DNA from: Galaxea fascicularis
Lineage: Eukaryota; Cnidaria; Anthozoa; Scleractinia; Euphylliidae
Reading direction: 5' to 3'
DNA: 64,000 bases
NCBI GenBank assembly: GCA_948470475.1
Contig: OX419336.1
Coordinates: forward strand, 4,193,484-4,257,483
Shown: positions 1-12,200 of the stretch, piece after piece
How positions within the stretch are numbered: the stretch's first letter is position 1
How the letters are laid out: the number at the start of each line of letters is the position of its first letter
Made by a program: the position numbers and the translations under genes
Notes under the pieces: model-generated
What the model saw: only the letters and a program-made list of their open reading frames with translations
Told to the model about the DNA's origin: nothing
Database searches by the model: none

Positions 1-1059
1 CCTTTATCATCGAGGGATCGTCTGTTGGTGCGACGCGGCTATTATTTGCCGAAGACGATGTCTCCTCCATTGTTACTCAACCTCAATATTACGTGAAAAT
101 CCTTGGCCAAAACGCGCTTTGTCAGTTCTCTATCACCGCTTGAAGATATCCTCCTAAAGGATAAGGATAATTTAAAGCTCGGTTGATGCAGACGAATTCA
201 GGGGTTCTTCGGTTCCACTAAAAACTGATCTGAACTGAAGCAGCTTTCAATACAGTTTACCTTCAGGAAGTTTTCTTTCTCCTGTTATGACGTCATTTCC
301 GTTCACCTTGCGGTCGAACATTGGTTAATGCATGGAATATCAGAAATTTGGCTTCTCTGGGAACGAGCATGTTACAGTTATATACCGTTTCACAGAATTT
401 GTTTCGAGGCTTTCTATCCTTTAAATGTTTTTCAATTGTCTCTAGCTCCTTCTTGCAATGAAAGTAGTAAAGTCTTCGTTAGATCAGAACTAACAATTTA
501 CAAGCGCTTCCGGAATGACTTATAGTTCAAGCACCACAGCGGTTAATTCTGAGTGCCTGCTGTCTATTGTTGACAGAAAAAAAAACACAGATAGAATTAA
601 GGAAATAACTTGAAGGGCTATGTTTCGGATTAATTTTTGTTTTTTGACGAGACCAATGTGGCGGGGGTGGGGCGGCAGCGGAAGGAGTGGATATTGATGG
701 CGTGGCGTTGATCTTTGGTTGAAGCCGGCTTTAAACAGAAATACCAAAGATGGGCTTCTTGGTAACAAAAAGCTATGAAAATGCATCCAGCAAAATATAT
801 AAAAATACTGTTGAGACCTCTGTTTGAATGGCACCTTTAATTTTATTCAAACCATTAACACTGTGTCTGATCTGTACAGGCCCGGAAATGACCCCGGCCC
901 GCAAATGATCCCCAAATCGTGTCCGGGTTCCCTCAAAATGGTGCTCAGACGCGGAAAGATCTCTCTGAGGCATAATGTACTGAGTGGCAAGCACAATGTA
1001 CTTTCCTCATGCTCATTGTTTGTTTTCTCGCTTTACGTTTCTGTGGTCTATTCAACAAG
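1..1059. other. No recognised gene
   Basis: Only short open frames without recognisable motifs are present. The stretch lies downstream (3') of the minus-strand GPCR gene and may include its 3' UTR. I see no repeat with clear boundaries. Confidence 0.5.
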
Positions 1060-2136
1060 TCACACGACAGATGGTCGAACCGTTTTTTTATCGGACTTTT
1101 GCCCTGGAAATAATTTGCAAGAACAAAATCTAAAAACTGCTTTTCGATATTTCGGTAGTCTCCAGGCATACACAAACGGATTCATAGCAGAGTTCAGAAA
1201 AAGAAACCGCGACAAGACGATCTCCAGTTTCTTAAACGCCAAGGATCGCGCCGAGGGTCCGTAGAAGTGAAGCAGGTGTAACGCAATAAACTCGGGCACA
1301 AATGTCACGTAAAATAACGCCAAGACTATCAGAATTGTTACGACCATTTTTCTCTCACGATCCAAAACTTGCTTACTTCTCATCTTTGAGGTAATTCCAG
1401 CATCTCTCAATTCTCGTTTCCTCTCTCCCAAAGCTCTGAAGACTTTTACGTACATGACGGTCAGAACTACGGCCGGGATCGAAGCGTGAATGTGAGCAAA
1501 AACAATCACAAGCACTTTTTCGGGGATTTTCGTGACTGGCACGAAGCAGATCGCGAAAGAGGCTATCCATATTATGACGATAAAATTCTTGACTTTTTCC
1601 CTAGTCACAGTGCATTTGTACTTGAAGGGGTGCATTACAACCATGTAGCGATCGTACGACAATGCGATGATGGTGCCGCTACTGACAAACAAAGACAAAC
1701 CGAGACTAAGGCGAATAATCGGATCCAGTTTGTCTGGCACTGGTAAATTCTGATGGCGGTAAACATCCTTCAGTGCCACGAGATTACCAGTTATTAATCC
1801 AACCATCAAGTCGGAAATGCATAAGTTTGCGATCAACAAAGATGGGGGAGTTTGAAGGAGGCGTCGAGTGTCTCGGAAAATTGTCAACAACAAAGCTGCG
1901 TTTCCCGCTACTGTGACTGTTGCAACCGTAAAACCGACCACGGCGAGACTCAAGTAGAACGTTGGGTCCTTTATCACCAATGAGTTGACTGTTGGTCCAA
2001 AAAGCGCGGATTCCTCTAAGGAAACATTCTTTGACATTCCACCAGCTTTAAACGGATCGGGGGATGTTTGCTCCATTCCCAAGCTTACTACGGTATTACG
2101 TTTGAGGTGGTTCTGCCTTCTAAAGCGAGCTTTCAC
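1060..2136 (-). CDS. Class A (rhodopsin-like) G protein-coupled receptor, intronless
   Basis: A single uninterrupted frame of 358 codons with seven hydrophobic segments. TM1 (about residues 61-86) has the conserved GN pair, and TM2 reads LCISDLMVGL with the conserved Asp. TM3 ends in SYDRYMVVMHPFKY, a full DRY motif followed by the usual intracellular loop 2. TM7 carries NPFVY, the NPxxY motif, then a basic helix 8 and a Cys pair suited to palmitoylation. A potential N-glycosylation site (NVS) lies before TM1. Two features are unusual: I see no Cys at the top of TM3 or in the very short second extracellular loop, so the common disulfide appears absent, and the TM6 toggle region reads TFVP instead of CWxP. 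The missing disulfide is known from the melanocortin/cannabinoid/adenosine-related receptors and fits the many single-exon cnidarian receptors of this kind; the ligand is unknown. The first Met was used as start, but internal Mets at about residues 21 and 34 are possible. Confidence 0.88.
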   Translation of the reverse strand: MKARFRRQNHLKRNTVVSLGMEQTSPDPFKAGGMSKNVSLEESALFGPTVNSLVIKDPTFYLSLAVVGFTVATVTVAGNAALLLTIFRDTRRLLQTPPSLLIANLCISDLMVGLITGNLVALKDVYRHQNLPVPDKLDPIIRLSLGLSLFVSSGTIIALSYDRYMVVMHPFKYKCTVTREKVKNFIVIIWIASFAICFVPVTKIPEKVLVIVFAHIHASIPAVVLTVMYVKVFRALGERKRELRDAGITSKMRSKQVLDRERKMVVTILIVLALFYVTFVPEFIALHLLHFYGPSARSLAFKKLEIVLSRFLFLNSAMNPFVYAWRLPKYRKAVFRFCSCKLFPGQKSDKKTVRPSVV

Positions 2137-2751
2137 AACCTACACCAGTGAAGTTACCTCTTTGCAGAGTTAGGTTTTTCTGTGTACGACGAGATGTTTT
2201 CTTTGTGTCGTTTGCAATATCACTGAAGGAGGTTGGAATTTACAGTACGTTTTTATTTTCTCAGAAATGACAGGAAAAACTCTTTCACTCTTATGACGTC
2301 ATCGTTACGCAGTATCTTGTTTCTGTTGATTATTTCGGTCAATGTTATTGTGCCACCCAATCAGACACGCATTCTAATGAACGTTTAAAACCTCATTATC
2401 AGTGCGAACTCCGTTTTTTATTCAAATGCATTCAAGGAAAGGAAGTTCAACATGTTTTGTATTTGGTCTCGCCCTCAATTTCCGGTTAAAACGCGCTGTA
2501 ACCCAAAGTGTTTGAAAGTAATAAACTGAATGACAGAAGGGCTTTATTTGACCTTATATATATTTATAAAGCAAACTATTCATCTCTTTGATTTTATAAA
2601 TCAAACCCCAACCGAATGTTTCCTTGGTTTCGTTACCTTAGTTTTTGGGTCAGTGACCAAGTTTTCGTCTTTCCTTTTTTTCTCTGGTTTTTAGCCAGCA
2701 GTAGCAAATAAAATTGACCAGCCTTTGTCGACCTGAAATTTGCTTGCACGC

Positions 2752-2860
2752 GTCATGGAAGAGAACGTTCTAAGCGGGAGATCCAGTAAAATATCTTGCT
2801 TGTACGTCAAGGAAAAGAACATTTTAAGCGGGAAATCCATTAGAATATCTTGTGAGTTGA
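2752..2860. repeat. Diverged tandem duplication, about 55-bp unit
   Basis: Two adjacent segments (about 2752-2805 and 2807-2860) share the order GTCATGGAAGAGAAC / GTCAAGGAAAAGAAC, then AAGCGGGA-ATCCA and AGAATATCTTG or AAAATATCTTG. They differ at several positions. No function is apparent. Confidence 0.6.
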
Positions 2861-4962
2861 TTTTAATCAACCTCGGCCTTATCTTGAACACTGTGCATCA
2901 ATTACAGTATGCACTTACGAAATTTCCATGGTTTTTAAAGTCAATATATTCCTTGTGAACAAGGAAATAGAGGGATTGAAATCCTTTCTTGAATTTAAAC
3001 AATCTTCTACAAAGAAAAAGAGAGAGAGAAAAAAAAAATCCTGATCAGTACGTTTAAAGTGTTGCTTTTTCCAGTACCAAACACACTCAATTAACACGAG
3101 GCCTTAAATTTTGACACCACACAGCCTAGCCATTGTATTACCACCCCATTGCATTATTTCAGCTGTTTGTACGCTGAACGTGTCACTGTAAATTTGAGGT
3201 AGATTGTAGCAAATGTTTGGTCATTCGAGTTGCGTTTGATAACGAACGGGACACGTACGAGATCATGACTTTCGCCACCATCTCGGTGTTTCATTTTATG
3301 ACAATGGAAATTGATCGTTGAGTAAAACAGGCCCTCAAAAGTCAATGAAAAAATGTTAAATTAGAACAACAACAACAAAAAACACACACACACACACAAT
3401 ATGACGCCAAGAACAAAGCCAAAAACATCGACAAGACATAAGAAAAAGAAACACTTAGGAACACTTCTCTTCATCTCAGAGAACCCCATAAACTTTCATT
3501 CTTTTTAACCTCGAGGGAAATGCTAATAACACACCGCGAAGTGGTGTGTATTCAGCTGACGTGACGAAATTCCAAACCAAATGGAAATTTAATACTCGTG
3601 CGAGATTAAACTTAAAACCAATGTTGACATGAAAGAAAAGGAAACGTGCCTTTTTCAACAAACCTGCCACCCTCACAACAGTAAGACACCCAAGACCAGT
3701 GTTACCTGTGAGTATCTTATGCAAACCTCTTGCTTTGTTTTGAGGTCTGGATGAGGGTGGCTGACAGCTCATCGACACTACCAGCGAGCGAATCAATAAT
3801 TAATTTCTCCTTGTAATATCCTTACGTTGTCAAGCAGACAGGTGATGAGAATAAAGAAAAAATCAACTAGGGGACATTGTCTGATTTAACACCAAATTCT
3901 TAAAACGAACATTATAAGAAACGTTTGGCAGTTAGTAAGGAGAAGTAATATCACTATCTAAACGTGCAAGGTTCGAGGGAGAGGGTGAAGTAGTTGCTCC
4001 CTCGCAGGATACCCTCATGAAGACTTTAGTTTTCAAGTTCACTGTACGAGCAACAAGGGTCACCATTACACTTACAAACGTTGCCAATGACTTGGCTTCC
4101 TTGTTACTCTATTTAGAGACCCAGTTCTGATCTCAATGTGCCTGTAAAATTTGACAAGCGCTAGGCGTTTGTCGACTAGCGAATGCTACTACTTGCTCCT
4201 CCATCATTTTCATTTCACAGATTTCAGAGACTTCTCAACAAGTTTTAGTTTGTTGATTCGCTTTTGACGTTTGTATTCGAGAAAGGAAATCGACATTTAA
4301 AAAAAAATGGTTACCCTGCTGTAGATTTCCTCAGGTGTCACGCGATCTATTTGAAATTTGCAGGTTTAATCACGTTTAAACTTATTTTAAAACCTGGAAG
4401 CGAATACAAATATCACTACCACTAAAACGAAATAATCAGAAAGATAAACAAACACTTCAAAGCATCGGGGCTAAAATAAATATTAACATTTCGTAAAAAC
4501 GAAACAATTAAATTTGATGATAACATGTCTACATTGATACTGACAGCATTCCAAACCAAATGGAAATTAAAGTGCAGTTGTGATATTACAAAGATTACAC
4601 TTTATAAGGCCAAACAAAATGAACGTGACTTTTAGAATACGTGCCATACCAAGCAACTGCAAGACGCGACTTGAATATCTTAAGTGCCTTTCTCAATGGG
4701 GGCTTGGGCTCCATAATTCAACACCAAGATTCATTCAGAGTTTTTCATATTAAAACTTGAAATAGAGCGAAAAAGGGATCGATCAATTGCCACTTTGTTT
4801 TGCCATTAAAACTTAAAATAGAGCAAAAATTGGCGAAAGAATTGCCAAATACTTGCAATTGAGCGCCGGAAAAGGTGATCAAACGATCGCAGGCAACACT
4901 GACACCATTCACACATGCCTGCCCGACGGCACGCAAGGCGTATAGGCACAAGCACAAACCCA

Positions 4963-5047
4963 CTTACTTGTCTTCTGCTGTTTTCACTAGTAACGTGCTC
5001 GATGTCGAGCGTGTTACTGGTGAAAACAATACAAGTCAAGTGGGTTC
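4963..5047. repeat. Imperfect palindrome (fold-back element)
   Basis: The left arm contains GTTTTCACTAGTAACGTGCTCGA and the right arm is its near-exact reverse complement, with outer arms matching around CCCACTT/AAGTGGG. The near absence of a loop suggests a MITE-like fold-back element or a remnant of one. Confidence 0.6.
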
Positions 5048-5613
5048 GTTCCTCTTATGTTTTTGCTTACCCTCGCCGCTGTATTCACGTGAGCTTATGG
5101 ACCCTTATGCTTATGCGCTAGTGAAAGCCAGCCTTATCACTACCACAGCATCTGCTGAGGACAACCTGATGACCAGCGACGCAAGAACTCTGAATACGTG
5201 AACGTCTAGACTAAACATTCAGTGACGCGGTACATCACGGAGAAAGGAGACAAACGTACAGAGCAAATGACTACAAAGTGACAAAACATGCAACGAGTTT
5301 TTGGACACATCATTTATTGCCACCGAATTTGATTTTCTGTCACCTACCCAGGCTGACCGTTACAATGCTAATAAATGGAGACACCTACAATTTCGCAACG
5401 CTTGAAGAGAAGAGAAGAAATCGTCGTTGGACAAGCGAGAATAAATTGATTCTTCTGAGATGCATTAATTTGACAGAACACTGTAACTACCATATTTTTT
5501 CAAATCAGCACTTGTTATCCACATTATTCAAATCCACACTTACTATTCTGGGTCAACGAGGTTCATACAGTCCCGTGCCCATTCCCCTCCGGCCAATGAG
5601 ATTTCAGCGGGAT

Positions 5614-5753
5614 TGTCACTAATTTTTTAAGTAGGCGGGATATACAAAAAATAGCCGGGTATTCGAGTTGCTGTAGTGAAGTCAACATGCTGGTTTTATA
5701 TCAAAGTACCCGGGGATATACCTCAAAATACGAGGGGAAAATCCCCGGCCCCG
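5614..5753. repeat. Dispersed repeat, copy A (partner at 13269-13410)
   Basis: About 140 bp match a second copy in eIF3a intron 12, including the stretch TTGCTGTAGTGAAGTCAACA and the recurring motif CCGGGGATATACC. The internal variants GGGATATAC / CGGGGATATACC suggest the element is itself built of short repeats. I could not assign it to a known superfamily. Confidence 0.7.
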
Positions 5754-6026
5754 CCGACCCTAACGACATCCCTGCTTCAGAGGGAAGGCGGAGGGGACAA
5801 GGAACACTAGGTATTTCAACTTCACATAGACCGCTTTTAATTAGTAATGCCAAAGCCGAACAAAAACTATCAATTTGATCTATCTGAAGTATAATTTTTC
5901 GGATTTTCAGTGTAATAAAACGATATCCTTTCCCTGATCTTAAGCGTCACTATATTACTAATTGCGGTGAGTCCTTATTGCTGGTCCTTGCCAGGGTGAA
6001 GTCAGGTGATCAATTTAGTCCTTGCC

Positions 6027-6394
6027 AGGGTAGTGTTAAGTGCTTATTTGTACTGCACTGTGGTCCAGCCATCCGGATCAGATTGCTCTGCGGGGGGTCG
6101 CTCCCGACCACGTCGGGAAGCAGACCAGGATTTCCCTGCGAAACAGAGCAAATTAACAACTCGAACCACAAAAGTTTGTTACTGTCGGTCATCACAGCCA
6201 CAGTTTAATTAGGGTAGTGTTAAGTGCTTATTTGTACTGCACTGTGGTCCAGCCATCCGGATCAGATTGCTCTGCGGGGGGTCGCTCCCGACCACGTCGG
6301 GAAGCAGACCAGGATTTCCCTGCGAAACAGAGCAAATTAACAACTCGAACCACAAAAGTTTGTTACTGTCGGTCATCACAGCCACAGTTTAATT
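6027..6394. repeat. Perfect tandem duplication, 184-bp unit
   Basis: Bases 6027-6210 appear to be repeated without change at 6211-6394: both start AGGGTAGTGTTAAGTGC and end CACAGTTTAATT. Inside each unit is a short palindrome (CGACCACGTCGGG). By eye the copies are identical, indicating a very recent duplication or an assembly join. An apparent short open frame in each copy has no recognisable motif. Confidence 0.9.
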
Positions 6395-6444
6395 CTCACT
6401 TGATGGTGACTCATCGCACTGAACATGAACAGATTATGTCGATT

Positions 6445-6830
6445 TTACACCCGGCACAGTCAATCGAACGTTCGGGAATAGAACTAAATCCATTCGGCAA
6501 TCAAACACCGAATTTTGTGTGAGTTCGATTTCCGAACTCAATCGAACAAATCGAACGCAATCGAACTCATTCTGTTAGATTGTGTTCGATTATGTTTCGC
6601 AAAGGTCATACGTTATGTGGTCTCACCGCCCACTTGGTTACTGTACGTAAGCTCTACATACAAGGCAAGCCCGTCATAGAAATGATTTTCTCGTCCTTTT
6701 TCAAACAGTTTTACAAAAATTAAGAGTTCGGAAATGAAACGTTCGATTGAGGTCGATTGTCCAATTTTTTTGTGTGAGTTCAATTTCGATTGATTGCCGA
6801 ACTCAATAGAACTCGATGGGCTATTAGATA
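6445..6830. repeat. TCGAAC-rich repeat region
   Basis: The oligomers GAACTCAATCGAAC, ATCGAACG and GAGTTCG recur on both strands, clustered at 6460-6600 and 6720-6825. A segment reading GTGTGAGTTCGATTTCCGAA near 6517 recurs, slightly changed, near 6773. This looks like a degraded element with subterminal repeats; its ends are not resolved. Confidence 0.5.
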
Positions 6831-6983
6831 CATCTTAACTTAAGAGGTCTTCATGAATGTGGACCCTGGTTTCGATATGATCACTACGGTTTCAGTGCTC
6901 AAAGGCTTGCTGCCGTCGCTTTGGAATCACTGAACTCTGGTTTAGTTTTACAACAATAACACCGATCCGAACCAAACTGCAAC

Positions 6984-7161
6984 AATAGGCCATTTCCGAG
7001 TTCATGTCTGCCTCCTCTTCAAAGCGAGTCTAAGTGCGAAGTTTTTGTTATGAAAATTAGGTTTCATTCATATGTAAAGTAGAACTAATTACCATCACAA
7101 AAACTTCGCAATTAGACTCGCTTTGAAGAGGAGGCAGACATGAACTCGGAAATGGCCTATT
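6984..7161. mobile_element. MITE, 178 bp, long terminal inverted repeats (family A, copy 1)
   Basis: The ends are inverted repeats of about 65 bp: AATAGGCCATTTCCGAGTTC at the left and its reverse complement at the right, continuing through the CAAAGCGAGTCTAA segments. Only about 45 bp lie between the arms. A diverged second copy is at 23421-23599. The structure is that of a non-autonomous DNA transposon; it lies about 100 bp past the eIF3a stop codon and may fall in the 3' UTR. Confidence 0.85.
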
Positions 7162-7262
7162 AAGCTTCTGAGTGATAGCTTTTCACTTTTCACGACTCTC
7201 ACCCTTAGATTCCACCAACTGAACACCCAGATTAACAATTGAGCATTACGAAACTTGACAAT

Positions 7263-9192
7263 CTAACCTTCAGTACGCGCAGGTGGTGGTTCCCTTCTCC
7301 ACTGGTCACGACCCTGCTCATCCCCTCCTCTTCTCCATCCGTCACGTTCACCACGATCATCCGCCCGCTCACTCCTCCAGCCAGGGCGATCACGATCACG
7401 GTCATCGCGATAACGATCGTCACGGTCACCTCTAAAGCGGTCACCGTCGCGGTCTCCACGATAACGATCCTCGCGTTCTCGATCTCCCCGGTCACGATCA
7501 CCGCTGCGCCAACCATCTCCTCCTTGCGGACGGTCACGCTCATCCCGATCACGTCTTCCCCAGCCACCTGGCCTGTCACGGTCATCACGCCAGCCACCTT
7601 GCCTCTCACGGTCGTCACGCCCGCGGTCATCACGACCACTGCCGCGCCAAGAGCTAGGTGGGGGACGGTCACGCTCGTCACGATCCCGGTAACGATCACG
7701 GTCGTCTCTTCTCCAACCGCCACGATCATCCATTCTTCGATCATCCATTCTGCCGCGATCATCCATTCTTCCGCGGTCGTCCATTCTTCCGCGGTCATCC
7801 ATTCTGCCGCGATCATCCATTCTGCCGCGATCATCCATTCTGCCGCGATCATCCATTCTGCCACGGTCATCCATTCTGCCACGGTCATCCATTCTTCCGC
7901 GATCATCCATTCTTCCGCGGTCATCCATTCTGCCGCGGTCGTCCATTCTGCGATCATCCATTCTTCCACGGTCCATATCTCAAGAAATCAAAGCAAGCTG
8001 TCACAAACTGATTTACGTTAATTAAGTCTTTGTAAAAATGCATGCAAAGCAGTTTGTGACGTCATGTAAGGAATAGGCCCATGCCCCTTACTAGCTCGGT
8101 CGTGGGACAGATGACTGGTAACTTTTATAGCCTATAAATAGCCAAGATTTGGTTTAAAAAGGCGCAAAAAGGCTCAATGTGTTTCGAACAGGTGCAAAGA
8201 TATATTTAAGCGAAAAAATTATTTTGAGGTTAGGTGCACTTTACTGGCAGATGAAATGGAATTTGTCGACATCCAAGTATAGATCGTTTTCACATGACGT
8301 CACGGCGGCCATGTTGATGCACAAAAACAAAGGAACGGCGGCCATGTTGGTACACAAGGCTAACCCTCTGGGAATTGAACTCTGTTTTTATGCAGATACT
8401 TTCTTTTCAAATGAAGACTGATCCTCGCAGTTGTGAACGCAATTTATGCAATTGCGTAAAGAAGCCTGAAAAAAATTGAGGACTTGCGTAAATTGCGTTC
8501 ACAACTGCGAGGATCGGTCTTCGTTTGATTTCATATCCGCAGTTCATATATGATTTATTTCATATATATCTTCCACGTACTTTCTTTTGTTTCATTGAAC
8601 CAATATGGCCAATGGTCACGTGACTGAAAACGATCTATTGCGAGGGTTGTTTCCTTACCACGTCTTGGTGGTCCATCTCTGTCACCAGTCCTCCTCCAGG
8701 ATATTCCATCGTCACGAGGCCCCTCTCTATCCCGTTCATCCCGCCTCCACACTTCACCTAAATACGGCATAAAGTCAACATGATCTCCTCTCCAAATTGA
8801 TGATTATCGTTACTTGGTAACTTGCTCAGAATTTATGATTATCGTCAATTTGGAACACTTTGTCCCAGGGCTTGTCAAAAAGCGCAGCCATTCTATAGCA
8901 GTTTCTTGTGGCGCTCAAATCAAACCTTAATTTAAAACTCCGCTAAAATAGCAACCGCTAACCTGGAGCTGAATCACGTGACCGGCCATCACGACCGCGG
9001 TCATCCCGAAAATCGTCCCTACCACGACGCCATCCGTCACCAGATTCGCGGTCACGTGGCGGCCCATCGACCTCCTGGTCGCGATCACGTGGCGGTTCAT
9101 CTAGGCGCCATACTCCCTGTCTATCACCACGGTCATCGCGTATAACTGGAGGGTCCCCTTTAGGCTCATCTCTCCACTCTGTAAAAGCAGAA

Positions 9193-9246
<54 letters not shown>

Positions 9247-12200
9247 GTACACTTATATGGCGCGCACATCAACAACTTGCTCGTGGCGATTCACAAAAAC
9301 TAAGAAAGCTATTTAATATTTATGATCTAAAAATCAAACTAACATGTTAAAATTTAAGCTAATAAAGCAAAGAATAAATTGCTCTTAACAAATTCATCAA
9401 AAAGAAAGTTTTAAGATTCCTCTAAAAACTGTTGTAATTTCGTAAATTGATAGGTAGTATATTCCAAATACTCGGGGTACACAAGACAAAAACCCTGTCC
9501 CCATAGGTTTCAGTTTTAAGCATCAGTTGCATCAGGAAGCGTTGAGAGTTAAAGCGTAAAGTCCTTTTGGATTTCCGATGAAGCAAACCCTTAACTAAGT
9601 CACCAAAACAGTTTACCCTGATCATAAAAGGCATATTTAAATAATGGACGCTATAAAGCTTGGTCTAGAGGAGTTTGCGATTGAAGTGTAGAAGCACGAA
9701 CGGCGTCCCGAGTCGAATAAAGTTTCAAATACCATGTAAAAAACAAATACATTTTATTTGTCAGTGTTCGGAGGACGGTCAAAACGTTGTAAGAACATCA
9801 GTCGGGCTTACCACGTTTGGCGTCATGCGTGCGTCATCAGAATGCATACGCATTGCAAAATGGAACCTATTTGTTAGACATTTTTAGAAATTCTCGGGGA
9901 GCGCTTGCGTTCCTGTCTCAAGCGGAGCGCTTCACGGCGATCTTTCACACTCAACTGAGTCTCTGAAAAAATGAGACGCTAGTATATAGACAGGCAACGA
10001 TGCAGTCTCTTTTACGTTGCAAAGCCAAGGCAAATTGCCGTCCAAAATTTATTCTGGAAAACCTTAGCGAATGACTTGTTTGTGTGATCGCTTGCATAAT
10101 AACGTACCAACAGGAAATCTTGCGGTTTCAAAAGCTCCATAAGAAAACTTAACTTTTCACAATTGTGATCTCAAGCGTCTGCGTGTACCTTTCTCTGTCA
10201 CTAGTGTGATCCTGTTACGTATGGTATTTATTGCCAAGGTAGACTATTAAGTTCTCACCTCTGTCGTCACGCATGTCCCTGCGGGGTGGCCCCCATCTGT
10301 CCCTTTCGCCCTCACGGTACCCTGGTCCTGGTCCTGGCCCAGGCCCTGGGCCTCGATCCTTTTCACGGGCGGCAGTTGCTCTCTCTTCTATTTCTTTCTC
10401 TTTTTCTTTCCGTTTGCGTTCCATCTCGTCAAGCTTGGCGACTTTCTCACGATATTCTCTTTCTTTCTCCTCTTTCTCTTTTCGCAAAGCTTCCTCTTTC
10501 TCCTCGCGCTCTGGAAGATCACAAAATTAAAACGGAAAAAATGCCATGAGAAGTCAACCTGACCAAGATTAAAAGGCTGAACTTTGGTTCATACATTTCC
10601 GTCCTACACTTATTTAAAACTGAACCAGAAATGTGGTACGTCCATCAGATCTAAAAGACAGGCCCTTCCAAGGTAGAAATCCAAGCCTGGTTAGGAGTGG
10701 TTTTACTTAACCTGTGAAACAAATTTTATTACACAAAATGTAATATAGCGTAATAGTCAAAAACACACTAAAAAATACAAAGGAAACAGTGTGCAGTAAT
10801 TACTAGTAATTGCTGCAACACTAACTTCTATTACACGGGTTAAGTAAATCAACTCTAAAATACGGTGTGCAAACCTTATTGAGGTTCGCTAAATTTCTCA
10901 CCTTTCCTTTCTCTTTCCTCCTGTTCTTTCTTTTCCCTTTCCTCTTTTTCAATTCTTCGCAGCACCTTCCTCTCCAAAATACGCTCTCTGCGTCGTTCCT
11001 CCAAGCGCTTCTTCCGAACTTCGTCCAAACGCTTTTGGAATTCCTTCAATTTTTCCTGGCAAGAAAAACAAACGAGATAAATTAGCAGAACTTTACACAA
11101 GTATTATAATCAGTAACAGTCAACTTCTCGTAAGCGACCACCCTTGATGCACGACAAAGTGGAAGCTTACAAGAAGTGGTCGCTAGGAGAGAAAGGACTG
11201 AAGTTTTTAATGCTCTGCGACCCAACAACGACTAGCAACTAGTTTCTCGCAATACAATAGCACTGTACCACTACTTAATCAAACAAACATGATAAAGACA
11301 ATATTGATGACCTGAAACGAAACGTCTCGATTTATCCGTTATTTATTTTTAATTCGCCATATTATGTTAAACTACACTGAAATAAAACGATTTCAAAACG
11401 TGATACAAACACATGAAAATTATGGCGTGGAAAACTGAAAGAAACCATAGGGCTTATTATGTAGAATCAGGCTTCCTCACAAGTCCTAACGAGATAGATG
11501 AACCAAAAACAACAATACGGACTATCTAACATTAAACACTAAGATATTAAGGTGAAGTCTGATACTTGCTATGAGGAAATTCTTTGAGCTTTTTTATTTT
11601 TAAGCCAGTTATTCCGGGGTCAAGGGAATTGTAAAGTTTTTGACCTTGATATAATAGGGAAACCTGTCTGATGTTGGTTCTCCCAACTGTTGCAATAAGA
11701 AATGTATTGAGGAATGTAAGGGGATTCTACATCTCGATGCAACGATCTGTACCTCATAAGCTGCTTGGCGCGCCATGGTCAGGTTTTCAACGAAAGCACC
11801 TTTATCAGGAACCATACGCTGCAATCTCCCGCTGGTTTCAACCAACTTCTTGTGCTCAGTAACAGCTTTGTTGATCTGGCACATGAAAACAATACAGTTC
11901 CTAATTACACAGATTGACAAGCACCGATAATATGTAAAGGGCTTTCTTGCAATTTTGTATCATGGAACAGGAGGATGAATTTCACACAAGAAAACACTCC
12001 CTAAATACCGTACACTAACGCGAGGTACAACACTCTTAATGACAACATTTGGCCACTCTTGCACAGAATACAATGTTTAACTACAACAACAAAAGAAACA
12101 AAGGAGTTTATCAGGATGAAGTCAGTAAGCTACAATAATGCTGAGCAACAGAGATTGTATGACGTCAAGATATGTATAATTCACATAAATTGTTCGGCTG

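Larger units (their letters stand above)
2137..5613. other. Intergenic region, no gene recognised
   Basis: No reading frame here resembles a protein I know. Two local repeats are listed separately (2752-2860 and 4963-5047). A short segment containing CCAAACCAAATGGAAATT occurs twice (about 3571 and 4551), as does a short segment containing AAACTTGAAATAGAGC or a close variant (about 4753 and 4808). The promoter of the minus-strand GPCR should lie just above 2137, but I see no defined element. Confidence 0.5.

Noticed and set aside
7239..8021. Long plus-strand and second minus-strand frames rich in His/Pro or Met/Trp/Ala over the eIF3a last exon
   Set aside because: They are shadows of the 18-bp coding repeat. 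The frame encoding RMDDRG is the one that joins in phase to exon 20.
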